Of a DNA stretch of 64,000 bases, positions 9,648-16,981 are shown in pieces; the first letter of the stretch is position 1; each line of letters opens with the position of its first letter. The DNA lies in NCBI GenBank assembly GCA_019359595.1, contig JAHHGZ010000034.1:34605-98604 (forward strand). Reading direction: 5' to 3'. Source of the stretch: Cyanomargarita calcarea GSE-NOS-MK-12-04C. GTDB taxonomy: Bacteria; Cyanobacteriota; Cyanobacteriia; Cyanobacteriales; Nostocaceae. The notes under the pieces were generated by a model. It worked only from the letters and a program-made list of their open reading frames with translations. It was not told where the DNA came from and did no database searches. A program made the position numbers and the translations under genes.

Positions 9648-10994
9648 CTATTTTAAAGTTAGGAATTCCTCTGCTGTAGTGGGATGAATCCCAATTGTCT
9701 CATCTAAATCTTGTTTGGTGATTCCTTGGCGAATTCCAACCGCCAGACTTTGAATAATTTCGGCGGCATTTTCCCCTACCATATGAGCGCCTAAAATTCG
9801 CTCTGTATCACCCTCAACCACTAACTTAATTATCGCTTGCTCATCTTGGTTGCTAAATTGCGACAAAAGCGGCTGGAAATAGCTGCGGTAACATTTTACA
9901 GATTCGCCAAATTTTTTTCTTGCCTTTGCTTCCGTCATCCCTACACTTGCTGCTTCCGGACGGGCAAAAACGGCGGAGGGGACAAAATCATAATTTAGTT
10001 TTTGCGGTTTCCCAAAAACCGTATTGACAAAAGCGACAGCTTCTGATTTTGCAACTGGCGTTAATTGCAAGCGGTCGGTACAGTCACCCACAGCAAAAAT
10101 ATTCTCTTGGGTAGTACGGCTGTATTCATCTACTTTAATCGCGCCTTTTTCCCCAAGTTCAACACCGGCATTTTCCAAACCGAGATTTTCGGTATTTGGG
10201 GCGCGACCTATGGCAATAAGGATGCTATCTGCGACAATTGTTTGAGAGCTAGCATTGCCTGCTATTGCCAACAACAAACCCTCTTCTGAGTATGTAATTT
10301 CTTGAGCAGTACTGTTGTTGAAAAACGAAATCCCCCGTTTGCTCAAACCGGATTGAACAGCGGAGGAAATATCCTCATCAAATCCTGACAAAATCTTTTC
10401 TGAAGTATTAATAACTGTGACTTCGCAACCCAAAGCGTTCATCATGCTAGAAAACTCGACACCAATATAACCTCCACCTAGAATTGCCAGTCGTTTCGGC
10501 AGGTAGGGTAGATGAAACATCTCGCGAGAAGTGATGGTAAATTCTATACCTGGGATATCCGGTGTAATTGGGCGTCCACCTACAGTAATTAAAATTTTGT
10601 CAGCCGAAAATTTCCGTCCATCTATATCAATCGTATGCTCATCAACGAAATTTGCATGACCGCGAATTAAATCAATTCCAGCTTCTTGGAACTGCCTTAT
10701 GTAGGAGTTCTGAATACCTTCAATATGCTGATGTACTTCTTGGATAAATCGCGTCCAGTCAAAGTATCTTTCGCACTCACTCCATCCATAGGAGTATGCC
10801 ATTTCACTTTGGAGGGCGAAGTCAGCAGCATAAACAATTAGCTTTTTGGGAATACAACCGCGATTTACACAAGTACCACCAATACCTTCTGTTTCGACAA
10901 TCGCGACACGAACACCAAACTCAGCTGCTTTTTTAGCTGCAGCCAGTCCTCCAGGACCAGCACCAATTATAAATAGGTCATAATCAAATGTCAT
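9648..10994 (-). CDS. Glutathione-reductase-family paralogue with altered nucleotide site
   Basis: 448-aa FAD-dependent disulfide reductase, a tandem paralogue of the gene at 8076-9461. It keeps the FAD motif (DYDLFIIGAGPGGLAA), CXXXXC pair (GGTCVNRGCIPKK), NAD(P) motif (GGGYIGVEF), YAVGDCTD-like FAD motif (FAVGDCTD) and C-terminal HPTTAEEF. The segment after the nucleotide motif is INTSEKILSGFD, so both basic residues used by glutathione reductases to bind the NADPH 2'-phosphate are Thr and Ser. Cofactor preference may therefore have shifted towards NADH, and the disulfide substrate may differ from GSSG (inference). The start is ATG 10994, immediately before the FAD motif. Confidence 0.82.
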   Translation of the reverse strand: MTFDYDLFIIGAGPGGLAAAKKAAEFGVRVAIVETEGIGGTCVNRGCIPKKLIVYAADFALQSEMAYSYGWSECERYFDWTRFIQEVHQHIEGIQNSYIRQFQEAGIDLIRGHANFVDEHTIDIDGRKFSADKILITVGGRPITPDIPGIEFTITSREMFHLPYLPKRLAILGGGYIGVEFSSMMNALGCEVTVINTSEKILSGFDEDISSAVQSGLSKRGISFFNNSTAQEITYSEEGLLLAIAGNASSQTIVADSILIAIGRAPNTENLGLENAGVELGEKGAIKVDEYSRTTQENIFAVGDCTDRLQLTPVAKSEAVAFVNTVFGKPQKLNYDFVPSAVFARPEAASVGMTEAKARKKFGESVKCYRSYFQPLLSQFSNQDEQAIIKLVVEGDTERILGAHMVGENAAEIIQSLAVGIRQGITKQDLDETIGIHPTTAEEFLTLK

Positions 10995-11186
10995 GGCTTG
11001 TGGAAAGATGAAAAGTCAATTATCGTTTCATTTTGGCAATTTTCAGCAGCGTTAACATCTATCTAAATTATTGTTTTTTAGAGTTATTGGGGATGAATCT
11101 ACCTGTGGGTAGAGATTATAGGGTTATGGGTTGCGAGATCCTCGATTTTTTTAACAAGTCGGGAATCTTACCAATAAGAAGGAGAA

Positions 11187-11522
11187 TCAACCCACCGCAA
11201 AATCCGTAAACTGCCGCGCATAAGGTGTGTGGAACCCCAACACAATATCTTGCTTGGCGACACCCATTTCCATTAATTCCGCAGCGATATCATCTTCTGT
11301 CCCATTCCACTGAAGCCAAATTTTTCCATCCTTAATATCTAAATGCATCACAGGACCAAAAACCCGCTTCCGATTGCGCCAACCAACATAAGAAAGCTGA
11401 TAGTGGTCATGCTCTCTATCAAAAATGGTTTGCGCTTCTACGCCATCTTCATGAGAGTCGCGTGCTGCATATTTAGTTAGTAGTTGTTGAATATATTCTC
11501 TATATTCTTCTAGCTTTGCCAT
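11187..11522 (-). CDS. xisI: XisI-like protein
   Basis: 111-aa protein of the XisI family, recognised from YREYIQQLLTKYA at the N-terminus, DREHDHYQLSYVGW, VFGPVMHLDIKDGKIWLQWN and the C-terminal LGFHTPYARQFTDFA. XisI was defined as needed, with XisF and XisH, for controlled excision of the fdxN element in Anabaena PCC 7120. Most family members lie far from such elements and their role is unclear. Its start overlaps the end of the XisH gene by 13 bp, so the two are translated from one transcript. Confidence 0.88.
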   Translation of the reverse strand: MAKLEEYREYIQQLLTKYAARDSHEDGVEAQTIFDREHDHYQLSYVGWRNRKRVFGPVMHLDIKDGKIWLQWNGTEDDIAAELMEMGVAKQDIVLGFHTPYARQFTDFAVG

Positions 11523-11929
11523 CGCACAACCTCTTCTTTCTCATCATCGTAAATGAGTAAATTTACTTGACTACGTTGAATCACCGTTTGAATAAACGGC
11601 TGTGTAAAAAAATCATCATAAATATAAAAAGGTACTGCTAAATACAAAGTTTGCTCATAGCCAAAATCTATCAAAGCGTAGCGGTAGTTAATATACTGTC
11701 CAACCGCTGTATGAAATTCAGCCATTGTCGAAGCACCGAGAAAACTTTTGACTTCAACGGCAATTTTTTGGCGATCGCGTTGTGCAGCAATAATTTTTTC
11801 TGCTCCTAAATCTATATAAAGTTTGGTTCTAGAGCTTATGCGGATAGTCAGCGGATCGTCTGTAATCACCCACCCGTCTTTCTGGAGCGCTGTTTTTACT
11901 GCGTCGTGAAATTTATCCTTAGCTGACAT
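11510..11929 (-). CDS. xisH: XisH-like protein (PD-(D/E)XK-like fold)
   Basis: 139-aa XisH family protein. MSAKDKFHDAVKTALQKDGW at the start and the core IDLGAEKIIAAQRD followed by KIAVEVKSF fit a PD-(D/E)XK nuclease-like arrangement (D, then E-x-K). It forms a two-gene unit with xisI. No fdxN-type element, XisF recombinase or nif gene is in this window, so a role in programmed excision here is not supported. The pair behaves like a mobile two-gene module, and a toxin-antitoxin-like role is sometimes suspected (inference). Confidence 0.88.
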   Translation of the reverse strand: MSAKDKFHDAVKTALQKDGWVITDDPLTIRISSRTKLYIDLGAEKIIAAQRDRQKIAVEVKSFLGASTMAEFHTAVGQYINYRYALIDFGYEQTLYLAVPFYIYDDFFTQPFIQTVIQRSQVNLLIYDDEKEEVVRWQS

Positions 11930-12039
11930 ACCCGACCCTTGGGAGCTTAATTAGGTATTTTAGCAAAAAGCGATTATCGCCCCCAGCTTTCACGCGATGC
12001 CCGTATGTCTACGGAATCAACGCCGGATCGCGATATCTA

Positions 12040-13452
12040 TTACATATCCTCCAACTCCTTCCCCTTCGTCTCCCTCACTAGAAACATCACAAAAAATATT
12101 GAAATCGCCGATGCTACAGTATACAAACCGTAAGCAGAACCCAAACCAAAATACTTAAGCAAAGGCGGAAACGTCATAGACACAAGAAAATTCGCTATCC
12201 ACTGCACCCCAGCAGCCAGGGAAAGTGCCGCAGCGCGAATCTTATTGTTAAACATTTCCCCTAACAGCACCCAAACAATTGGTCCCCAGGAAAAGCCAAA
12301 GAAGACAACATACAAATTCGCTGCTACCAGTGCAACAATTCCCGGTACACCAGATAAAGTCGGATTCAGAGTAACTGGGTCAATCTTTGCATTACCAAAC
12401 ACAATGGTCAAAGTTCCCAAAGTAACCGTCATCCCGATAGAACCCAAGATAAGCAGGGGCTTGCGACCAAATTTGTCAACGAAGGCGATCGCAATAAATG
12501 TAGTCACAATATTGACAACTCCAGTAATCGCCGTAATCAGTAAAGAATTCCTTTCCGAGAATCCCACAGCCTGCCACAAAATACTGCTGTAGTAAAAAAT
12601 CACGTTGATACCGACAAACTGCTGCAAGATAGACAACCCCATCCCAATCCAAACTATCGGCAACAGTCCACCACTGCGACTGAGCAAATCGGAAAATTTC
12701 GGCTTGCGTTCGGTCAATACAGTTTCGCGAATTTCTTCAACTTTGGCATCGACGTTACCCCCCAAAACTTTTTCTAGGACAACTGTGGCTTCTTGATACC
12801 GTTTCTGTGCAATTAGATATCGCGGTGATTCGGGAATCATGAACGCAGCCACACCATAGACAATTGCGGGAGGAATTTCTGTCCAAAACATCCAACGCCA
12901 AGCCGGAATGCCAAACCAAAATGCGCCTTCTGCTGAACCACCTGCACCCAATGCAATGAAGTAATCGCCAACTAAAGCAATAAAAATTCCAACTACGATC
13001 GCCAATTGTTGCAGGGAACCCAATCTACCGCGCAGGTTAGCCGGTGCTACTTCCGCAATGTAAGCAGGGGCAATGACACTCGCCATCCCCACCGCGACTC
13101 CACCCAATGTCCGCCAGAAGATAAAGTCCCAAATCGTAAACGCAATACCAGAACCGATAGCGCTTAGGGTAAAAAATACCGAGGCGATAATCATGGTTCT
13201 GAGACGCCCTTGCCTATCGGCGATCGCTCCTGCAACAAAAGCTCCCAAAGCAGACCCCAGCAAGGCACAGGACACTGCAAAGCCTGTCATTACACTGTTT
13301 GCGCTAAAAGCTTTTGAAAGAGCCGAAACAGCGCCGTTGATAACAGCAGTATCAAAACCAAACAAAAAACCACCGAGTGCTGCTGCACCAGCAATCAGAA
13401 TTACAAAAGTTAGATTTTGCCCTTTGTTAAAAACTGGTTCTCTTAATTTCAT
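12040..13452 (-). CDS. Sugar porter family MFS transporter
   Basis: Twelve-helix major facilitator, 470 aa, inner membrane, probably a sugar:H+ symporter. Family signatures: GGFLFGFDTAVINGA in TM1, DRQGRLR in loop 2-3, VAPAYIAEVAPANLRGRLGSLQQL after TM4, PESPRYLIAQKR before the central loop, QQFVGINVIFYYSS in TM7, DKFGRKPLLILGS in loop 8-9 and the C-terminal VRETKGKELEDM (PETKG type). The closest known group is the XylE/GlcP-type glucose permeases, including those of Nostoc (family knowledge); the sugar cannot be read from sequence. ATG 13452 is used; a TTG two codons upstream is possible. Confidence 0.88.
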   Translation of the reverse strand: MKLREPVFNKGQNLTFVILIAGAAALGGFLFGFDTAVINGAVSALSKAFSANSVMTGFAVSCALLGSALGAFVAGAIADRQGRLRTMIIASVFFTLSAIGSGIAFTIWDFIFWRTLGGVAVGMASVIAPAYIAEVAPANLRGRLGSLQQLAIVVGIFIALVGDYFIALGAGGSAEGAFWFGIPAWRWMFWTEIPPAIVYGVAAFMIPESPRYLIAQKRYQEATVVLEKVLGGNVDAKVEEIRETVLTERKPKFSDLLSRSGGLLPIVWIGMGLSILQQFVGINVIFYYSSILWQAVGFSERNSLLITAITGVVNIVTTFIAIAFVDKFGRKPLLILGSIGMTVTLGTLTIVFGNAKIDPVTLNPTLSGVPGIVALVAANLYVVFFGFSWGPIVWVLLGEMFNNKIRAAALSLAAGVQWIANFLVSMTFPPLLKYFGLGSAYGLYTVASAISIFFVMFLVRETKGKELEDM

Positions 13453-13520
13453 TTTCAAAGTTCCAAACGATGTTTTTATCTAAGTTTGTTACAAATGATG
13501 TTGAAGTAAGGACCGAAGTT

Positions 13521-13700
13521 GGAAGAAGGAATAGCTAATAAAAATGCGCGTTCTGAGTTTAGAGCTTCAGTAAAAAAAAAGATGTTTTTCAAGTCCTTTG
13601 TAGCGCGTTCACGTAGTGTCTCGCAGAGAAGAAAAACAGTGTCCTTGTTTCAATCCTACATGAGTACTCATGTGGGTACTTCTTCCTTCTTTCTTCGTGA
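13521..13700. repeat. Dispersed repeat family A, copy 1 (180 bp)
   Basis: A 180-bp block nearly identical to 25941-26120, with only scattered substitutions and one compensating +1/-1 shift. Its ends form an imperfect terminal inverted repeat: GGAAGAAGG at the left and CTTCTTCC/TTCTTTCTTC at the right. An internal palindrome (ACATGAG..CTCATGT) sits near 13660-13680. It looks like a non-autonomous MITE-type element. A 139-codon open frame running through it is not accepted as a gene. Confidence 0.8.
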
Positions 13701-14572
13701 ATTTATTAATTCAGAGACAATTTTTAAAACCTATGCTCTTAAAGTTTGTTTTATTAATAGGGCTTACGCAAAACCAACCTTAGCCCAAACTTTAGTGACA
13801 AGGTATATAAGATATGAATTTAGTTATTTTTATGTGATTTTATTGACAAATAAAACTTTGGTTTTAGCAATAAATTTCCACAAACTTAATTGCATATTGA
13901 CAATTTGCGAAAGTTTTATGCCACTACTGAATAAGTAAGTGTGTCCAAAGTGTCTATTTCTAGAATATCTAAAACTTTTCGTAAGTTACGTCTAGCCAAG
14001 TAGGTAGAAATATAAAATCTTAAGATAGAAATATAACCCCATTCGGTTTCGCTGCCACTCGTCGGCACTACTCACTGCTAAATCTCTAAACTAAGGCGAT
14101 CGCTAGAAAACATTTCTATCAAATATCTTTTGTATGAAATAATACAAAAAATAAATTATATAAATATGTAAATTGGGCGAAAACTCCGCCCAATAAACCA
14201 TGAGAATAAAACAATTATGACACCTTATGTATTTATATTATCTACGTAAATGCAGTACTTACATTTTAAAAATGCAAAATTTGCATTAATGAATTTCCCC
14301 GCTAGCCAAGAGATTGTCATAGAAGTCTGACTGAGCTAGTTCCCGAGACACCTTCGAGCGCGAATTCTATTGGTTCATGCTTTCCCCAACAAATTTTTCT
14401 AGGCAAAAACGCAATTTTGCCGAATTTTCCTTTTAATAGCAAGGCTTTGGGGCTTACTGTCTTAAGTTAGGTAGAAAGATTTTTGCCAATTTTTTGCTTA
14501 TTACTACAAACAAATGTCCCAATTTTTGCCAATATTATATTATTTCCCAAAAATCACTTGGCAAAAATCGGC
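13701..14572. other. Intergenic region downstream of repeat A copy 1
   Basis: About 870 bp of AT-rich DNA without a convincing gene. It contains the motif GGGCTTACGCAAAACC near 13780, a sequence often seen in small repeats of Nostoc genomes, and a HIP1 site near 14097. I see no tRNA and no clear terminator. Confidence 0.45.
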
Positions 14573-15319
14573 ATGAGTGAAAAATCAATAGAAAGCTACG
14601 GTAAGAGTTTTCTCGTTCTACTTTTGCCTATCTCGTTCTTGATTATTTTCTTTGTTTCCACCTGGCGCGTTTGGCTGGTGCTAGCTGTTCTGTTAACTGG
14701 TTTGAACCTTTGGCAGCGCTATCAATGGCAACAGTGGTGTCTAAAAGTTAACCCGATTTTCCATGAACTCATTCAGGCAAATCAGGGCAAAATTACACCG
14801 ATGGATTTGGCAATCAAAGGAAATTTTCCTGGGGATACGGCAAAACGTTACTTGGAAACTAAAGTTGACGAATTTGGAGCTACTCTCCTGATTCCGGAAC
14901 AGGGTGATAAAGTTTATTACTTTTTAACTTCTAGTATTCTCGGCAACATCCTTGATTCTAGCGAGCCTCATCAAGAGCTTGCAAATCAAGTCGTTGTGAA
15001 TCCGGCACCAGAACTTTTAGCAGCACCACCCAAGTTTCTAGAGTCACAACCAGAGACTGTAACGAATGAATTATTACCAGAAAAAGACTACGAGGAAGTA
15101 CATATACCATTAGAACAACAACTGTTATTTGGTTCTCTGATTCAATCGGAACTAGCAAAACGGCTGAATGTTTATTCCAGTACAGTGTATAAACGACGCA
15201 GTGAAGCAGATTTTTCCGAATGGACTCGCAGCAGAGATCCAGATGGAATTGCTTGGACTTATTCTCCTGAAACTAGGGAGTTTTTTCCTGTGGAAGAAGT
15301 TAATAGTTCCGAGTCCTGA
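14573..15319 (+). CDS. Membrane-anchored protein with C-terminal HTH-like segment
   Basis: 248-aa cyanobacterial protein of unknown function. Two membrane helices lie near the N-terminus (FLVLLLPISFLIIFFV and VWLVLAVLLTGLNLW), followed by a cytoplasmic region with ITPMDLAIKGNFPGDTAKRY, which reads like a winged-helix repeat, a Pro/Glu-rich linker, and a C-terminal module (LAKRLNVYSSTVYKRR, then DFSEWTRSRDPDGIAW) that looks like a helix-turn-helix followed by a conserved tail seen in other cyanobacterial hypotheticals. ATG 14573 is preferred over the TTG at 14483 because the upstream 30 codons are low in family character. It may be a membrane-tethered regulator (inference). Confidence 0.65.
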   Translation: MSEKSIESYGKSFLVLLLPISFLIIFFVSTWRVWLVLAVLLTGLNLWQRYQWQQWCLKVNPIFHELIQANQGKITPMDLAIKGNFPGDTAKRYLETKVDEFGATLLIPEQGDKVYYFLTSSILGNILDSSEPHQELANQVVVNPAPELLAAPPKFLESQPETVTNELLPEKDYEEVHIPLEQQLLFGSLIQSELAKRLNVYSSTVYKRRSEADFSEWTRSRDPDGIAWTYSPETREFFPVEEVNSSES

Positions 15320-15685
15320 ATTCTGAGGAGCCAGCGTCATTAAGGGGTTCTCCGACTTTAGACGTCTGGCATTCCTGAGTAAAAAAATATCGTTTTTTTT
15401 GAAGATTTACTCATTGAACTACCAAGACCAAACTACGTTATGGTTTTGGAGTCTGAAAAAATTGTAAACTCCCGAATCCAACAATTCAGTACAATTTTTT
15501 CAGCATGACGCAGTTTGTTTTGTTGGTTTGTGCGTCTTCCCAGGCTCATAAGTCGTTGCTTATGATTTCTCCTTAAATGTATTTTGGACGTAAATTCCGG
15601 CTCGACTATCCGTACTTTATTATTCAATTGGGCTGTACCAATGGCTCTATGAGCAATATTAGTACCAGCAAGGGGAAAATAAGAT
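15320..15685. other. Intergenic repeats downstream of pyrD
   Basis: Stem-forming repeat sequence near 15325-15380 (GGAGCC..GGGGTTCTCC type) and 15430-15560. No gene is supported; a 64-codon minus-strand frame at 15433-15627 has no family character. The segment 15661-15745 resembles a common small repeat (CCCCCAGAATTGGGG) that also supplies the last codons of pyrD. Confidence 0.45.
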
Positions 15686-16870
15686 TCAAAGTCCCCCAGA
15701 ATTGGGGAGCCACTGCGTTTCTTGGCTCTGCCGACTTATAGCATGTGGCGTGGATTTAGGGGGCAAAAGCGCTACTTCCAAACCTACTGCTTCCGAAATA
15801 GAATTTAATCCGTTTTCTTCTAATTTACCCAACAAACCTTGGAGAATGCGGCGTACCATCCAAGGTCCCTCGTAAATCCAGCCTGTATAAACCTGAATAA
15901 GGTTGGCACCAGCGGTGATTTTCTCCCAAGCATCTTCTTCTGTAAATATCCCACCAACGCCGATAATCGGTATTTGCCCTTGGGTTTGTCGATAAATATA
16001 TCTAATAATTTCTGTGGAGCGATCGCGGACTGGCGCACCACTAATTCCACCGGCTTCTTCTGTAGGTGATTTCCCTGTTTGCTCTATTACCTGGGTTTTC
16101 AAATTGTCGCGGCGAATGGTGGTATTCGTGGCGATAATCCCCGCCAATTGATATGTTTTTGCCAGAGTAATAATATCGGCGATCGCTTCCCATTCTAAAT
16201 CTGGCGCTATCTTGACAAATATTGGCTTATGTGAATCATTTTCTTGTTGCAATAATTCCAAAATAGCACCGAGCATTGAAGCATCTTGAAGCGATCGCAA
16301 TCCAGGGGTATTCGGGGAAGACACATTTACTACAAAATAGTCGCCGCAATTCTTCAGCAAGCGAAAACTATCTAGGTAATCTTTTGCGGCTTCTTCAAGG
16401 GGTGTCACCTTAGATTTACCGAGATTGATACCTATGGGTATTGAGTGTTGCAAATCTTTTAACCGCGCGGCCATATCTGCTGCACCAAGATTATTAAAGC
16501 CCATGCGATTGAGAGCAGCGTTATCTAATTCCAGCCGGAACAAACGGGGGCGGGGATTACCTGGCTGGGCATGAAAAGTTACAGTACCCACCTCAGCAAA
16601 GCCAAAACCAAGACTCCCCCAAATCGGAGTCGCAACGCCATCTTTGTCAAACCCAGCGGCCAAACCTACGGGGTTGGGAAAGCGTAGCCCAAATAAATTT
16701 TGTTCCAGACGTGCATCATCCAAACACAACGACTGCCGCAAGGGTTTGTTTAGCAAGCTTTTTGAGGAAAGCCAATTTAAACTACGAACCGTTGTAGTGT
16801 GCGCCCATTCTGGGTTTTTTTTTGTCAGATTGAGTAAAAGCGGACGAATTGCAAGTTGATAGATATTCAA
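15686..16870 (-). CDS. pyrD: Dihydroorotate dehydrogenase (quinone), class 2
   Basis: FMN enzyme oxidising dihydroorotate to orotate in pyrimidine synthesis, membrane-associated and quinone-linked. Seen: N-terminal helical extension ([17 protein letters not shown]) typical of class 2, [29 protein letters not shown], the [14 protein letters not shown] catalytic Ser region, [23 protein letters not shown] and the phosphate loop [29 protein letters not shown]. The last 25 or so residues (from [10 protein letters not shown]) are encoded by a small dispersed repeat rather than family sequence, so the natural C-terminus has probably been replaced. The core appears intact and the enzyme is probably functional. 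Confidence 0.92.
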   Translation of the reverse strand: MNIYQLAIRPLLLNLTKKNPEWAHTTTVRSLNWLSSKSLLNKPLRQSLCLDDARLEQNLFGLRFPNPVGLAAGFDKDGVATPIWGSLGFGFAEVGTVTFHAQPGNPRPRLFRLELDNAALNRMGFNNLGAADMAARLKDLQHSIPIGINLGKSKVTPLEEAAKDYLDSFRLLKNCGDYFVVNVSSPNTPGLRSLQDASMLGAILELLQQENDSHKPIFVKIAPDLEWEAIADIITLAKTYQLAGIIATNTTIRRDNLKTQVIEQTGKSPTEEAGGISGAPVRDRSTEIIRYIYRQTQGQIPIIGVGGIFTEEDAWEKITAGANLIQVYTGWIYEGPWMVRRILQGLLGKLEENGLNSISEAVGLEVALLPPKSTPHAISRQSQETQWLPNSGGL

Positions 16871-16981
16871 TTTAGTTGTTAGTGGTTGGTTGTTAGTGGT
16901 TGGTCTTTCCCACTCCCCATTAATCAGAGTGCGATTTTGGGCATCTTATATAGTAACAAGCTATGTTGACTGATAATTCAG

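Noticed and set aside
11187..11929. Border of an excised fdxN-type element
   Set aside because: No recombinase gene, no direct repeat border and no nif gene is visible in the window.
13519..13938. 139-codon plus-strand frame
   Set aside because: The first 60 codons are the family A repeat, and the rest is low-complexity AT-rich DNA with no family similarity.
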